Positions 1 through 6,620 of a stretch of 10,000 nt of DNA are shown here, piece after piece; the first letter of the stretch is position 1; every line of letters starts with the position of its first letter. This DNA is from Conus ventricosus (lineage: Eukaryota; Mollusca; Gastropoda; Neogastropoda; Conidae). A program made the position numbers and the translations under genes. Where the stretch lies: NCBI GenBank assembly GCA_018398815.1, contig CM031618.1:55275528-55285527 (forward strand). The letters run 5' to 3'. The notes under the pieces are model-generated. The model was given only the letters and a program-made list of their open reading frames with translations, had not been told where the DNA came from and searched no databases.

Positions 1-84
1 CCAAAACACAGTGACGACTTCTGATTGGTAGAAAAAGCTATCGGCATTCTTACTCTGAAACTAAGCTCAGTCCTTCCACGTGAC

Positions 85-131
85 AGGTGAACTTGACTAA
101 GAGAGAGAGAGGGGGGGGGGGGGGGGAGAGG

Positions 132-167
<36 letters not shown>

Positions 168-214
168 GACAGAGAGGGAGAGAGAGAGAGAGGGAGAGAA
201 GGTGAACTTGACTA
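85..214. repeat. (GA)n/poly-G tract flanked by a 15-bp direct repeat
   Basis: A GA-rich tract (100-199) contains a G run of about 16 bases (111-126) and scattered GGG interruptions. The 15-mer AGGTGAACTTGACTA lies immediately before it (85-99) and immediately after it (200-214). Its core ACTTGACTA occurs a third time at 369-377, again followed by (AG)n. The flanking copies look like a duplication or slippage product involving the locus and its microsatellite. Bases 1-84 hold nothing I can identify. Confidence 0.85.
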
Positions 215-278
215 GTTTCAGTTTCAGTTTCATCAAAGAGGCGTCACTTTCCGTATACGCTACACCACATCCGCTAAC
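215..278 (+). mobile_element. SINE 5' fragment, gastropod-type (internally deleted)
   Basis: The segment begins with a triplicated GTTTCA motif, continues through AGAGGCGTCACT, and ends with TATACGCTACACCACATC. I recall this order of motifs as the start of a SINE that is very common in caenogastropod sequences. That element has a dozen or so extra bases between GCGTCACT and ATACGCTACACC, which are missing here, and its downstream part is not recognisable after about 280. ACTTGACTA occurs directly before the fragment (206-214) and again at 369-377, so it could be a target-site duplication bracketing a decayed insertion. The family assignment is from memory only. Confidence 0.5.
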
Positions 279-377
279 TTCTGAGACCACACTACGCATG
301 ATTTTAAGCTGATGGATAAATGAATTAACAACTAAGATGAGAGAACTGAAGAAGATGATCTCGTGGCTACTTGACTA

Positions 378-381
378 AGAG

Positions 382-415
<34 letters not shown>

Positions 416-448
416 AGGGGGGGCGGGGAACTGAGGTAAAAAAAAAAA
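378..448. repeat. (GA)n with G-run and A-run
   Basis: A (GA)n tract with one AAG interruption (378-415) passes into a G-rich stretch (416-428) and soon after an A run (437-448). It is low-complexity sequence with no coding signal. The surrounding non-repetitive bases (279-371 and 449-700) contain nothing I recognise. Confidence 0.85.
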
Positions 449-702
449 GGGTGGTGAGGATATAACTTTTGGATCATAGAAAAAGGTAGGAAGACGAGGA
501 CGTAGTGCTGGGGGCTGGGGACAGAGGTGGGGATGAATCATCTGATACAGGTTGTTAGGGAAGAACACGAAGAAGAGTGAAAAGAAAGATAACTCTGTCC
601 GCTGTTGTTACTATTTATGGTGTGTGGCAGGTCTGAGCTGGGAGAATGAAAAGCACTTCGCGTTATTCAGCCTGAACATCAGTCACTGACTTTTTTTTTT
701 AC

Positions 703-768
703 TCATTTTTTGTTTGTCTGTGTGTGTGCTTGTTTGTTTGTGTGTTTGTTTGTTTTTTTGTTTGTTGT
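703..768. repeat. (TTTG)n-rich tract
   Basis: Imperfect TTTG/TG repeats (GTTTGTTTG, TGTGTGTG) form a T/G-only-like stretch. A complementary AAAC-rich tract lies at 943-987, so the two could pair as long imperfect inverted arms around the intervening 170 bases. They may equally be independent simple repeats. Confidence 0.7.
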
Positions 769-821
769 TATCTGTTTTACCTCCTCTGTCTGTCCTGTGG
801 CTTTCTCCAACCCTTCAACAG

Positions 822-897
822 GTGAATAGCGCTCTTCTCAGCCACCAATGGCGAGCAAGTTTACAGAATTCGGCAAAACTCATAGTTTGACACCTGT
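822..897 (+). CDS. Candidate start-codon exon, unidentified protein (low confidence)
   Basis: I do not recognise the product. A pyrimidine-rich tract (781-819) ends in CAACAG at 816-821, which resembles a 3' splice acceptor. 76 bases later comes GTAAGTA at 898-904, a perfect +1 to +6 donor, although the exon end TGT is weaker than the usual CAG. Between them an ATG at 848, with G at +4, opens a frame of 16 complete codons, beginning Met-Ala-Ser-Lys-Phe-Thr-Glu-Phe, that stays open to the donor with two bases over. That frame has a TAG stop upstream (827-829) and the other two frames contain stops, as expected for a first coding exon and not an internal one. There is no partner exon in the window and no family match. 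Chance co-occurrence of splice-like motifs in 10 kb is a real alternative. Confidence 0.25.
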
Positions 898-942
898 GTA
901 AGTATTTATGTGTAAAAGAGACACAGATGATTAAAAACAGGC

Positions 943-987
943 ACAAAAAACAACAACAACAAAAACAAACAAACAAAAAAACACACA
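943..987. repeat. (CAA)n/(AAAC)n tract
   Basis: This is A/C-only simple sequence (CAACAACAAC, then CAAACAAAC, then ACACACAC). It is the approximate complement of the TTTG tract at 703-768. The stretch 988-1165 is non-repetitive and holds nothing I recognise. Confidence 0.7.
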
Positions 988-1170
988 CTTAGTCACTGAT
1001 TCATCTTCGTTCCATTTCAAAACCCATCTCATCTTCAGTATAAAGGGGCCAGTAGTCAAATGTGTACAAGGCGAAACAAACACATCAAGAGGTCATGTTT
1101 TGCTTGAGTGTATGTCTCTCAGGGCAAAATTACCAAGTTTGTTGGGCAGGTCTGTCACGGATGGTTTTTT

Positions 1171-1201
1171 GTACTCCCAGTTCTTAAAGAACAGGGAGTA
1201 C
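1171..1201. repeat. 31-bp near-perfect palindrome
   Basis: The left arm GTACTCCCAGTTCTT (1171-1185) pairs with AAGAACAGGGAGTAC (1187-1201) with one mismatch and a one-base centre. TACTCCCAGTT within the left arm also recurs inverted at 2674-2684, so the palindrome sits at the left end of the composite repeat described next. Confidence 0.8.
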
Positions 1202-1224
1202 TTTAGAATGGGAACGAAGAAATG

Positions 1225-1225
<1 letters not shown>

Positions 1226-1302
<77 letters not shown>
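1226..1302. repeat. (TG)n microsatellite, about 38 units
   Basis: This is an uninterrupted TG dinucleotide run. Cysteine-valine open frames read through it are artefacts of the dinucleotide. Confidence 0.97.
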
Positions 1303-1304
<2 letters not shown>

Positions 1305-1339
1305 GTGGTCAAAATGTGTTCCAGTCGCTCCAGACAAAA

Positions 1340-1800
1340 CTACTGGGCCGATCTTTCTGAAAATTTGCAGGTATGTTCATTATGGGTCAAGGATGATGCC
1401 CGACGTTTTAATTTACCGTTACAGCCGTTACTAACGTTAACGGCTGTAACGGCCTGTAACGCTTTTTCTTCTTTATGGAATATCTCTGAAAGTACTTTAC
1501 CGATCTGTCTGAAAATTTGTAAGTATGTTCATTATGGGTCACGAATAATGCCCGATGTTTTAGTTTACCGTTATAACCGTTACTAACGGCTGTAACGGCC
1601 TGTAACGGTTTTTCTTCTTTATGGAATATCTCAGAAAGTACTTGGCCGACCTTTATGAAAATTAGCAGGTATGTTCATTATGGGTCACGGATGATGCCTG
1701 ATGTTTTAGTTTGGCCCGTTATAGCCGTTACTAACGGTTGTAACGGCCTGTAACGGTTTTTCTTCTTTATGGAATATCTCAGAAAGTACTTGGCCAATTT
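1340..1800. repeat. Tandem array, ~150-bp unit, three copies
   Basis: Equivalent GAAAATT positions fall at 1359, 1511 and 1657, giving periods of 152 and 146 bp. Shared landmarks are GTATGTTCATTATGGGTCA, a CCGTTA/TAACGG inverted repeat, TTTTTCTTCTTTATGGAATA and GAAAGTACTT. A fourth copy begins at about 1775 and stops after GGCCAATTTATAAGCG. Copies 2 and 3 are more alike than copy 1. Confidence 0.93.
1416..1452. repeat. Perfect 15-bp inverted repeat (CCGTTA stem-loop), conserved in each unit
   Basis: CCGTTACAGCCGTTA (1416-1430) and TAACGGCTGTAACGG (1438-1452) are exact reverse complements around a 7-base loop. The equivalent positions in copy 2 (1568-1598) and copy 3 (1716-1746) keep the pairing with two wobble-type mismatches each, but the spacer shrinks to one base. 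Confidence 0.85.
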
Positions 1801-1879
1801 ATAAGCGGTTTGTATGATCTTGTGACAAATCGGATCCTCTGTCCATATGTAAGTGATGTAATGCTGAAAATGGATTAAA
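1801..1879. other. Linker between the two tandem arrays
   Basis: This is non-repetitive sequence joining the ~150-bp array to the ~239-bp array. It contains nothing I can name. Confidence 0.5.
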
Positions 1880-2640
1880 CAACCGTTAAAAACCGTTATT
1901 CTGCCGTTATTTCTTATATATAGGTGGATTTTAATGAAATTTGGTATATAGAAAGGTTACCACACACAAATGGCACTTCTATATAGTGTTTTAAAATTTG
2001 ACCGTTAAAAACCGTTATTCTTGACATATTGTCCGATTTGGATTAAATTTGATATGTACACAGGCTTTAGCCCAGCGAGGACTAAAATAACGGTTTCAAA
2101 ATTGCATATCGGTTATATAACCGTTTAAACCGTTATTTTGCCGTTATTTTTTTATATATAGGTGGGTTTTAATGAAATTTTGTATATAGAAAGGTTATCA
2201 CACACAAATGGCACTTCCATGTAGTGTTTCAAAATCCGGCCGTTAAAAACCGTTATTCTTGACATATTGTCCGATTTGGATGAAATTTGGTATGTACACA
2301 GGCTTTAGCCCAGTGAGGACTAAAATACCGGTTTCAAAAGTGTATAGCAGTTATATAACCGATACACCGTTATTTTGCCGTTATTTTTTTTTATATATTG
2401 GTGGATTTTAATGCAATTTTGTATATAGAAAGGGCATCACACACAAATGGCACTTCCATGTAGTGTTTCAAAATCTGACCGTTAAAAACCGTTATTCTTG
2501 ACATATTGTCCGATTTGGATGAAATTTGGTATGTACACAGGCTTTATCCCAGTGAGGACTAAAATACCAGTTTCAAAAGTGTACATCGGTTAAATAACCG
2601 TTAAAACCGTTATTTTGCCTTTATTTCTTATCTCACAAAG
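1880..2640. repeat. Tandem array, ~239-bp dimeric unit, about three copies
   Basis: CCGTTAAAAACCGTTATTC starts at 2002, 2240 and 2479, so the period is 238-239 bp. Landmarks include GACATATTGTCCGATTTGGA, TATGTACACAGGCTTTA, CACACAAATGGCACTT and TATATAGGTGG. Each unit has two related halves of roughly 108 and 130 bp. One half reads GATTTTAATGAAATTTGGTA and the other GATTTGGATGAAATTTGGTA, and each is preceded by a CCGTT-AAA-CCGTTATT block. The last copy is cut at about 2630. Confidence 0.93.
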
Positions 2641-2702
2641 CACTTGGCCGATTTATAAGCGCTTTGGAAAACTGGGAGTAAGTTTATATGCTTCCCATCT
2701 TG

Positions 2703-2739
2703 TTTTTTTTTTTTTTTTTTTTTACTTTTTTTTTTTTTT
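2703..2739. repeat. Poly-T run with AC interruption
   Basis: T21, then AC, then T14. This could be a reverse-strand poly-A tail, but I see no element attached to it on either side. Bases 2740-2829 hold nothing I recognise. Confidence 0.85.
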
Positions 2740-2829
2740 ATATGCTAATCTTACTTTTAAAATTACCACGTGTCTGATTTGTAGTTGAGTTAGGTCGATC
2801 TTTCTGTGATTATATGCATACACCAACAT

Positions 2830-3000
<171 letters not shown>

Positions 3001-3008
3001 AACCGGGG

Positions 3009-3073
3009 TACAAGGGAAATAATACGAATTTGAGGGCAGGTCAGGTAAAATCGGCGTTATAACCTCCCTTGTA
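3009..3073. mobile_element. Small hairpin element (MITE-like), 65 bp
   Basis: TACAAGGGA (3009-3017) and TCCCTTGTA (3065-3073) are perfect 9-bp inverted ends, and partial pairing continues inward (AAATAATAC against GTTATAACC). The left end abuts the CT microsatellite. ACCTCCCTTGTA-type ends are familiar to me from molluscan MITEs, which is recall and not evidence. A chance inverted repeat is possible. Confidence 0.35.
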
Positions 3074-3539
3074 GTAAGAAGTACTGGATGACCAACAAAT
3101 AATGTGAAAGAAGACGACTGAAGAACGTGGTATGTAACATTAAAAAAAATGATATATAACCAAGCAAGAAGTACTAAATGACCAACGAATAACACGAAAG
3201 AGCACGGATAGAGAACGAGGTAGAGGATAAATAAAGAACGTGTTTGATAACTACTAAAGAACGTACTTGAGAACCAGAAGAATATAATCGAAGACCAGTG
3301 AAGAAAAAAGATAGAAGACCAGTAAAGAATGTAATAAAAGACCTACGAAAAACGTCATAAATAATACATGAACAACATGGTAGAAGACCTGCGAATTAAG
3401 TTGTAGAGGACTGATTAAAAATGCAATAGATCACCAGTGAAGAATACAGCAGAGTACCAGTGACAATGTAGGACAGGACCGTTGAAGAAAGTGATAGTAG
3501 ACCAATGAAAAATGTCGCAGACAGTATAACAGAAGAACG
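3074..3539. repeat. Degenerate 23-bp satellite array, left arm
   Basis: Cut at the recurring AGACC/AGGACC phrase, consecutive segments between about 3380 and 3525 are 22-23 bases long. Examples are AGGACTGATTAAAAATGC..., ATCACCAGTGAAGAATAC..., AGGACCGTTGAAGAAAGT... and TAGACCAATGAAAAATGT.... The approximate consensus is AGACCAGTGAAGAATG then TGGTAG. Towards 3074 the monomers are more diverged and of irregular length, but motifs such as GAAGAACGTGGTA and AGAAGACCAGT persist. Confidence 0.8.
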
Positions 3540-4160
3540 GAGGAGAAAAACCTCGAGGTGATGGTTTCAGATGAGGGATCAAAACCTGAAGTGCGCTGCA
3601 GAGTTGCGCGAACGACAGCAGCGCTAGTCAGACTAAGACCTATCTGGAATGACAGAAACATCACAATCAGTTCCAAGATCAGACTGATGCGCTCCCTGGT
3701 CATTGCCATATTTCTCTCTATGCCTGTGAGACGTGGACACTGACAGCTGAACTTGAGAAAAGGATTCAGCATTACAGATGAGATGATTCCGCGAGATCCT
3801 TGGTATCTCATACAAAGACCACATTACCAACTTGGAGGTCCAGACCAGAGTAAGGCTTATCATTGGACCCAACGAATACCTGCTGTCCACAGAAGAAAAA
3901 AGAAGGAAAATGAGATGGTATGGTCATGTATCAAGATCAACAGGACTTGCCAGAACCATTCCACAAAGAACAGTGCGAGGAGGCAGAAGGAGAGGAAGAC
4001 AGAGAAAGAGATGGGAGGACAACATCAGTGCATGGACTGGCCTCACACTCAGCAACTGTCTAAGAGCGTCTGAGAACCGGGAAGAGTGAAGGAAGTTGGT
4101 TGCGAAGTCTCCTGTGGTGATATATACTAACCGTCTTCAAGACTCCGGGACAGATAATAA
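3540..4160 (+). pseudogene. LINE (non-LTR retrotransposon) reverse transcriptase C-terminal fragment, 5'-truncated
   Basis: Three frames give consecutive parts of the region after the RT catalytic core of a non-LTR retrotransposon. Frame A (about 3546-3715) reads MVSDEGSKPEV then SSKIRLMRSLVIAIFL. Frame B (about 3722-3774) reads YACETWTLTAELEKRIQ. Frame C (about 3778-4150) reads ILGISYKDHITN, KMRWYGHVSRSTGLART, GRRRGRQRKRWEDNISAWTG and, beyond a stop, RKLVAKSPVV. There are two frameshifts, near 3716 (an apparent extra CT in TTTCTCTCTATG) and between 3765 and 3778. There are in-frame TGA stops at 3784 (where Cys is usual) and 4087 (where Trp is usual). The endonuclease and the catalytic RT motifs are absent, as in a typical 5' truncation. 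The end near AATAATAAGAAGAA may be the 3' tail. The clade is not decided. The copy is dead and sits inside the 23-bp satellite. Confidence 0.9.
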
Positions 4161-4304
4161 GAAGAAAAACGGGAACAAAGTGGCAGAAGACGTGGTATAA
4201 ACAGAATGAACGTGGCAGAGGACCACTCAACACTGTGGCTGAGGATCAGTGACAAAGGCGGTAGAGAGAAGAACATGACAGAGAACAGTTGAAAAACATG
4301 GTAT
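4161..4304. repeat. 23-bp satellite array resumes after the LINE
   Basis: Segments of 23 bases starting AGGACCACTCAACACTGTGG and AGGATCAGTGACAAAGGCGG, and one starting AGAACAGTTGAAAAACATGG, repeat the monomer pattern seen left of the LINE. One shortened segment (AGAGAAGAACATGACAG) interrupts the phase. Confidence 0.75.
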
Positions 4305-4995
4305 ACAACGACGCTGAAGGCGACAGCAGACCAGTGAAAAATGTTGATGAGGGTCTGTGGGGGGGGGGGGGGGGGGGGACGCTGAACGCGACAGTAGACC
4401 AGTGAAAAATGTTGATGAGGGTCTGGGGGGGGGGGGGGGGGGGACGACGCTGAATACGAGAGTAGACCAGTGAAAACTGTTGATGAGGGTCTGTGGGGGG
4501 AAAAAAAACGACGCTGAACGCGACAGTAGACCAGTGAAAAATGTTGATGAGGGTCTGTGGGGGAAAACATGGTACAGAACGACGCTGAACACGACAGTAG
4601 ACCAGTGAAAAATGTTGATGAGGGTCTGTGGGGAAAAACATGGTACAGAACGACGCTGAACACGACAGTAGACCAGTGAAAAATGTTGATGAGGGTCTGT
4701 GGGGAAAAAACATGGTACAAAACGACGTTGAACACGACAGTAGACCAGTGAAAAGTGTTGATGAGGGTCTGTGGGGGAAAAACATGGTACAGAACGACGT
4801 TGAACACGACAGTAGACCAGTGAAAAATGTTGATGAGGGTCTGTGGGGAAAAACATGGTACAGAACGACGTTGAACACGACAGTAGACCAGTGAAAAGTG
4901 TTGATGAGGGTCTGTGGGGGAAAAAAAACGACGCTGAACACGACAGCAGACCAGTGAAGAAAATTGATGAGGGTCTGTGGGGAAAAACATGGTAG
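4305..4995. repeat. Higher-order minisatellite, ~71-bp unit made of three ~23-bp monomers, ten copies
   Basis: AGACCAGTG begins at 4328, 4396, 4464, 4528, 4599, 4670, 4742, 4814, 4885 and 4948, so the unit lengths are 68, 68, 64, 71, 71, 72, 72, 71 and 63. Each full unit splits into AGAACGACGCTGAACACGAC+AGT (23), AGACCAGTGAAAAATGTTGA+TG (22) and AGGGTCTGTGGGGAAAAACA+TGGTAC (26). All three align to the 23-bp monomer of the flanking array. Units at about 4490-4528 and 4910-4948 share a deletion that removes CATGGTACAGAA. Units ending at 4742 and 4885 share the variants GTTGAAC and AAAAGTG. Confidence 0.92.
4359..4443. repeat. Two expanded G-runs (20 and 19 bases) inside the array
   Basis: Only the first two copies have the usual GTGGGG position expanded, to G20 (4359-4378) and G19 (4425-4443). 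The AAAAACATGGTACAG segment that normally follows is lost or shortened. Both runs could form G-quadruplexes on this strand. Assembly or base-calling error in homopolymers is possible. Confidence 0.85.
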
Positions 4996-5140
4996 AGGAC
5001 CAGTGAAGAAGAGGTAAAGGGAATGAGGGACGTGAAAGAAGTCAGTGAGGCAGGTGACAGGTGGCATGAAGAACGTGGTGGAGGACCTAAACAAATCAGA
5101 CAGAAGACCAGCAGAGGGACTGGCAGAAAGGTGGGCATAT
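4996..5140. repeat. 23-bp satellite array, right arm
   Basis: After the last higher-order unit, monomer-like segments return: AGGACCAGTGAAGAAGAGGT, AGGACCTAAACAAATCAGAC and AAGACCAGCAGAGGGACTGG, plus GAAGAACGTGGTGG. Spacing is irregular. The array fades out before the GA tract. Confidence 0.7.
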
Positions 5141-5164
5141 TTCCAGTCAAATGTAGTGAAGGTG

Positions 5165-5193
5165 CACAGAGAGAGAGAGAGAGAGAGAGAGAG

Positions 5194-5282
<89 letters not shown>

Positions 5283-5289
5283 AGAGAGT
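5165..5289. repeat. (GA)n homopurine tract
   Basis: This is (GA)n with GAGGAG interruptions, purine-only for over 100 bases, a mirror-repeat structure capable of triplex (H-DNA) formation. It adjoins unit E in the same relative position as the TC tract adjoins E at 8915. Confidence 0.95.
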
Positions 5290-5290
5290 A

Positions 5291-5407
5291 GATGCAAGAC
5301 AGAAAGTCTTTAGTTTGATATAGTGTTATGTCCAGTCCAGGTTTGAGAACAGGTAAACACATGATCTGGTCGGTTGGGAAAGAAGTTTTTTCTCACAGAA
5401 TGTATGG
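5291..5407 (-). repeat. Unit E, copy 1 (inverted relative to 8798-8915)
   Basis: The reverse complement begins CCATACATTCTGTGAGAAA, which is identical over 19 bases to 8798-8816. It then follows copy 2 through TCAT(G/A)TGTTTAC(C/A)TGTT, GGACATAAC and (C/T)AT(A/C)TCA, and like copy 2 ends in a TC-repeat. The function is unknown and there is no open frame of note. Confidence 0.85.
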
Positions 5408-5600
5408 TCACACCAATCAGAGGATTTACAGTTTGCCGATGACCTTTCAGACCGTTCAGTTATCTGCCCTTTGATGTATTTCAATGTCTTGCTCTTCTCT
5501 TTTGACACGAAGTTAATGTCTACAGCTGCATCTCTGATGATGTTAATGTGCTCGTTTCCTTGCACGAGTCTTGAGCTCCATGATGCTTGGGAGAAGGACG
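5408..5600. other. Non-repetitive stretch, nothing identified
   Basis: The base composition is balanced. I see no recognisable protein, RNA or repeat. Short open frames here end in poly-Arg, Lys or His runs from the adjacent microsatellite and are not credible. Confidence 0.4.
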
Positions 5601-5605
5601 GAAAG

Positions 5606-6018
<413 letters not shown>

Positions 6019-6454
6019 TTAAGATAGATGGTGGTTGGATGATTGAGATGGTTGTGGTAATAAAAGTGTGAAAGAGGAAGAAAACTGAAGCCTTTGGAGT
6101 GATCATAGTGACTCTACTCACTCTCTCCTTTCCACAAATGCCAGCACCCCATACCAGGCAAAACTTGTTTTGCATGGCCACCCCAGCCACACTATTCCAC
6201 AGACAATGGACAGAGTCAAGTTGCCATGAAGTCACCTGCCGGGGGAGACTCTGCACTGCTCCAGCAGCTAAAGCCAATGTGGTGGCTGCTGGGGTCAGTC
6301 TTGATCCGGAACAGACAGAATTCCACCTGCCAATGCTTTTGCTGCTTACTGTTTTCAAACGAAGAGGTTACTGGCTCCACATGTGGACATGTGGACTAGT
6401 GGGCAAATGCTATGCTACATCATCCAGATACCGTAAGCCTTAGTGAGCGAGCGA

Positions 6455-6565
6455 TCAAAATAAAGAAATTGATAAATAAATAAATGAATGAATAAATCCA
6501 TCGAGTAATCAATCAATCAATGAATAAATAAGTAAATATAATAGATAAACAAATAAATAAAAAGG
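6455..6565. repeat. (AAAT)/(AATG)/(AATC) tetranucleotide-rich tract
   Basis: This tract mixes AAAT, GAAT and CAAT units. Copy 2 of unit D has only a short AT-rich piece at the equivalent place (about 9714-9775), so this tract expanded in copy 1 or contracted in copy 2. Confidence 0.8.
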
Positions 6566-6620
6566 AAAATACGTTAGAAAAATAAGACTGGTTGTTTGAT
6601 CACTGAGCTACCGATTCACT

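Larger units (their letters stand above)
1172..2684. mobile_element. Composite repeat with 11-bp terminal inverted repeats (possible non-autonomous transposon)
   Basis: TACTCCCAGTT at 1172-1182 is the exact inverse complement of AACTGGGAGTA at 2674-2684. The interval contains a palindrome, a (TG)n tract, three ~150-bp repeats, a linker and three ~239-bp repeats. The phrase ACTTGGCC(A/G)ATTTATAAGCG closes both arrays (near 1789 and 2642), which argues that they belong to one structure. There is no coding capacity, so it would depend on enzymes made elsewhere. I see no convincing target-site duplication outside the ends. Molluscan Helitron-like 'pearl' elements also carry ~150-bp internal tandem repeats next to microsatellites and are an alternative reading. 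Eleven-base inverted ends could also arise by chance. Confidence 0.4.

Noticed and set aside
1518..1524. GTAAGTA donor-like motif
   Set aside because: It is inside copy 2 of the ~150-bp tandem array, where the other copies read GCAGGTATG. It is a repeat variant with no associated exon.
3540..4160. Intact reverse transcriptase gene
   Set aside because: It has two frameshifts and two in-frame TGA stops and lacks the catalytic part of the domain. It is annotated as a pseudogene fragment.
4305..4995. CRISPR-like repeat and spacer arrangement
   Set aside because: There are no unique spacers. The whole unit repeats, and the surrounding sequence is eukaryotic repeat DNA with no cas genes.
4127..5297. 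Long minus-strand open frames (282-356 codons) over the minisatellite
   Set aside because: They are translations of the ~71-bp tandem unit in rotating frames, extended by (GA)n-derived Ser-Leu runs. There is no domain, and overlapping open frames exist in all three phases.
6099..6443. 114-codon plus-strand protein
   Set aside because: It lies in unit D, and indels relative to copy 2 (9273-9970) disrupt the frame, so it is not conserved as coding sequence.
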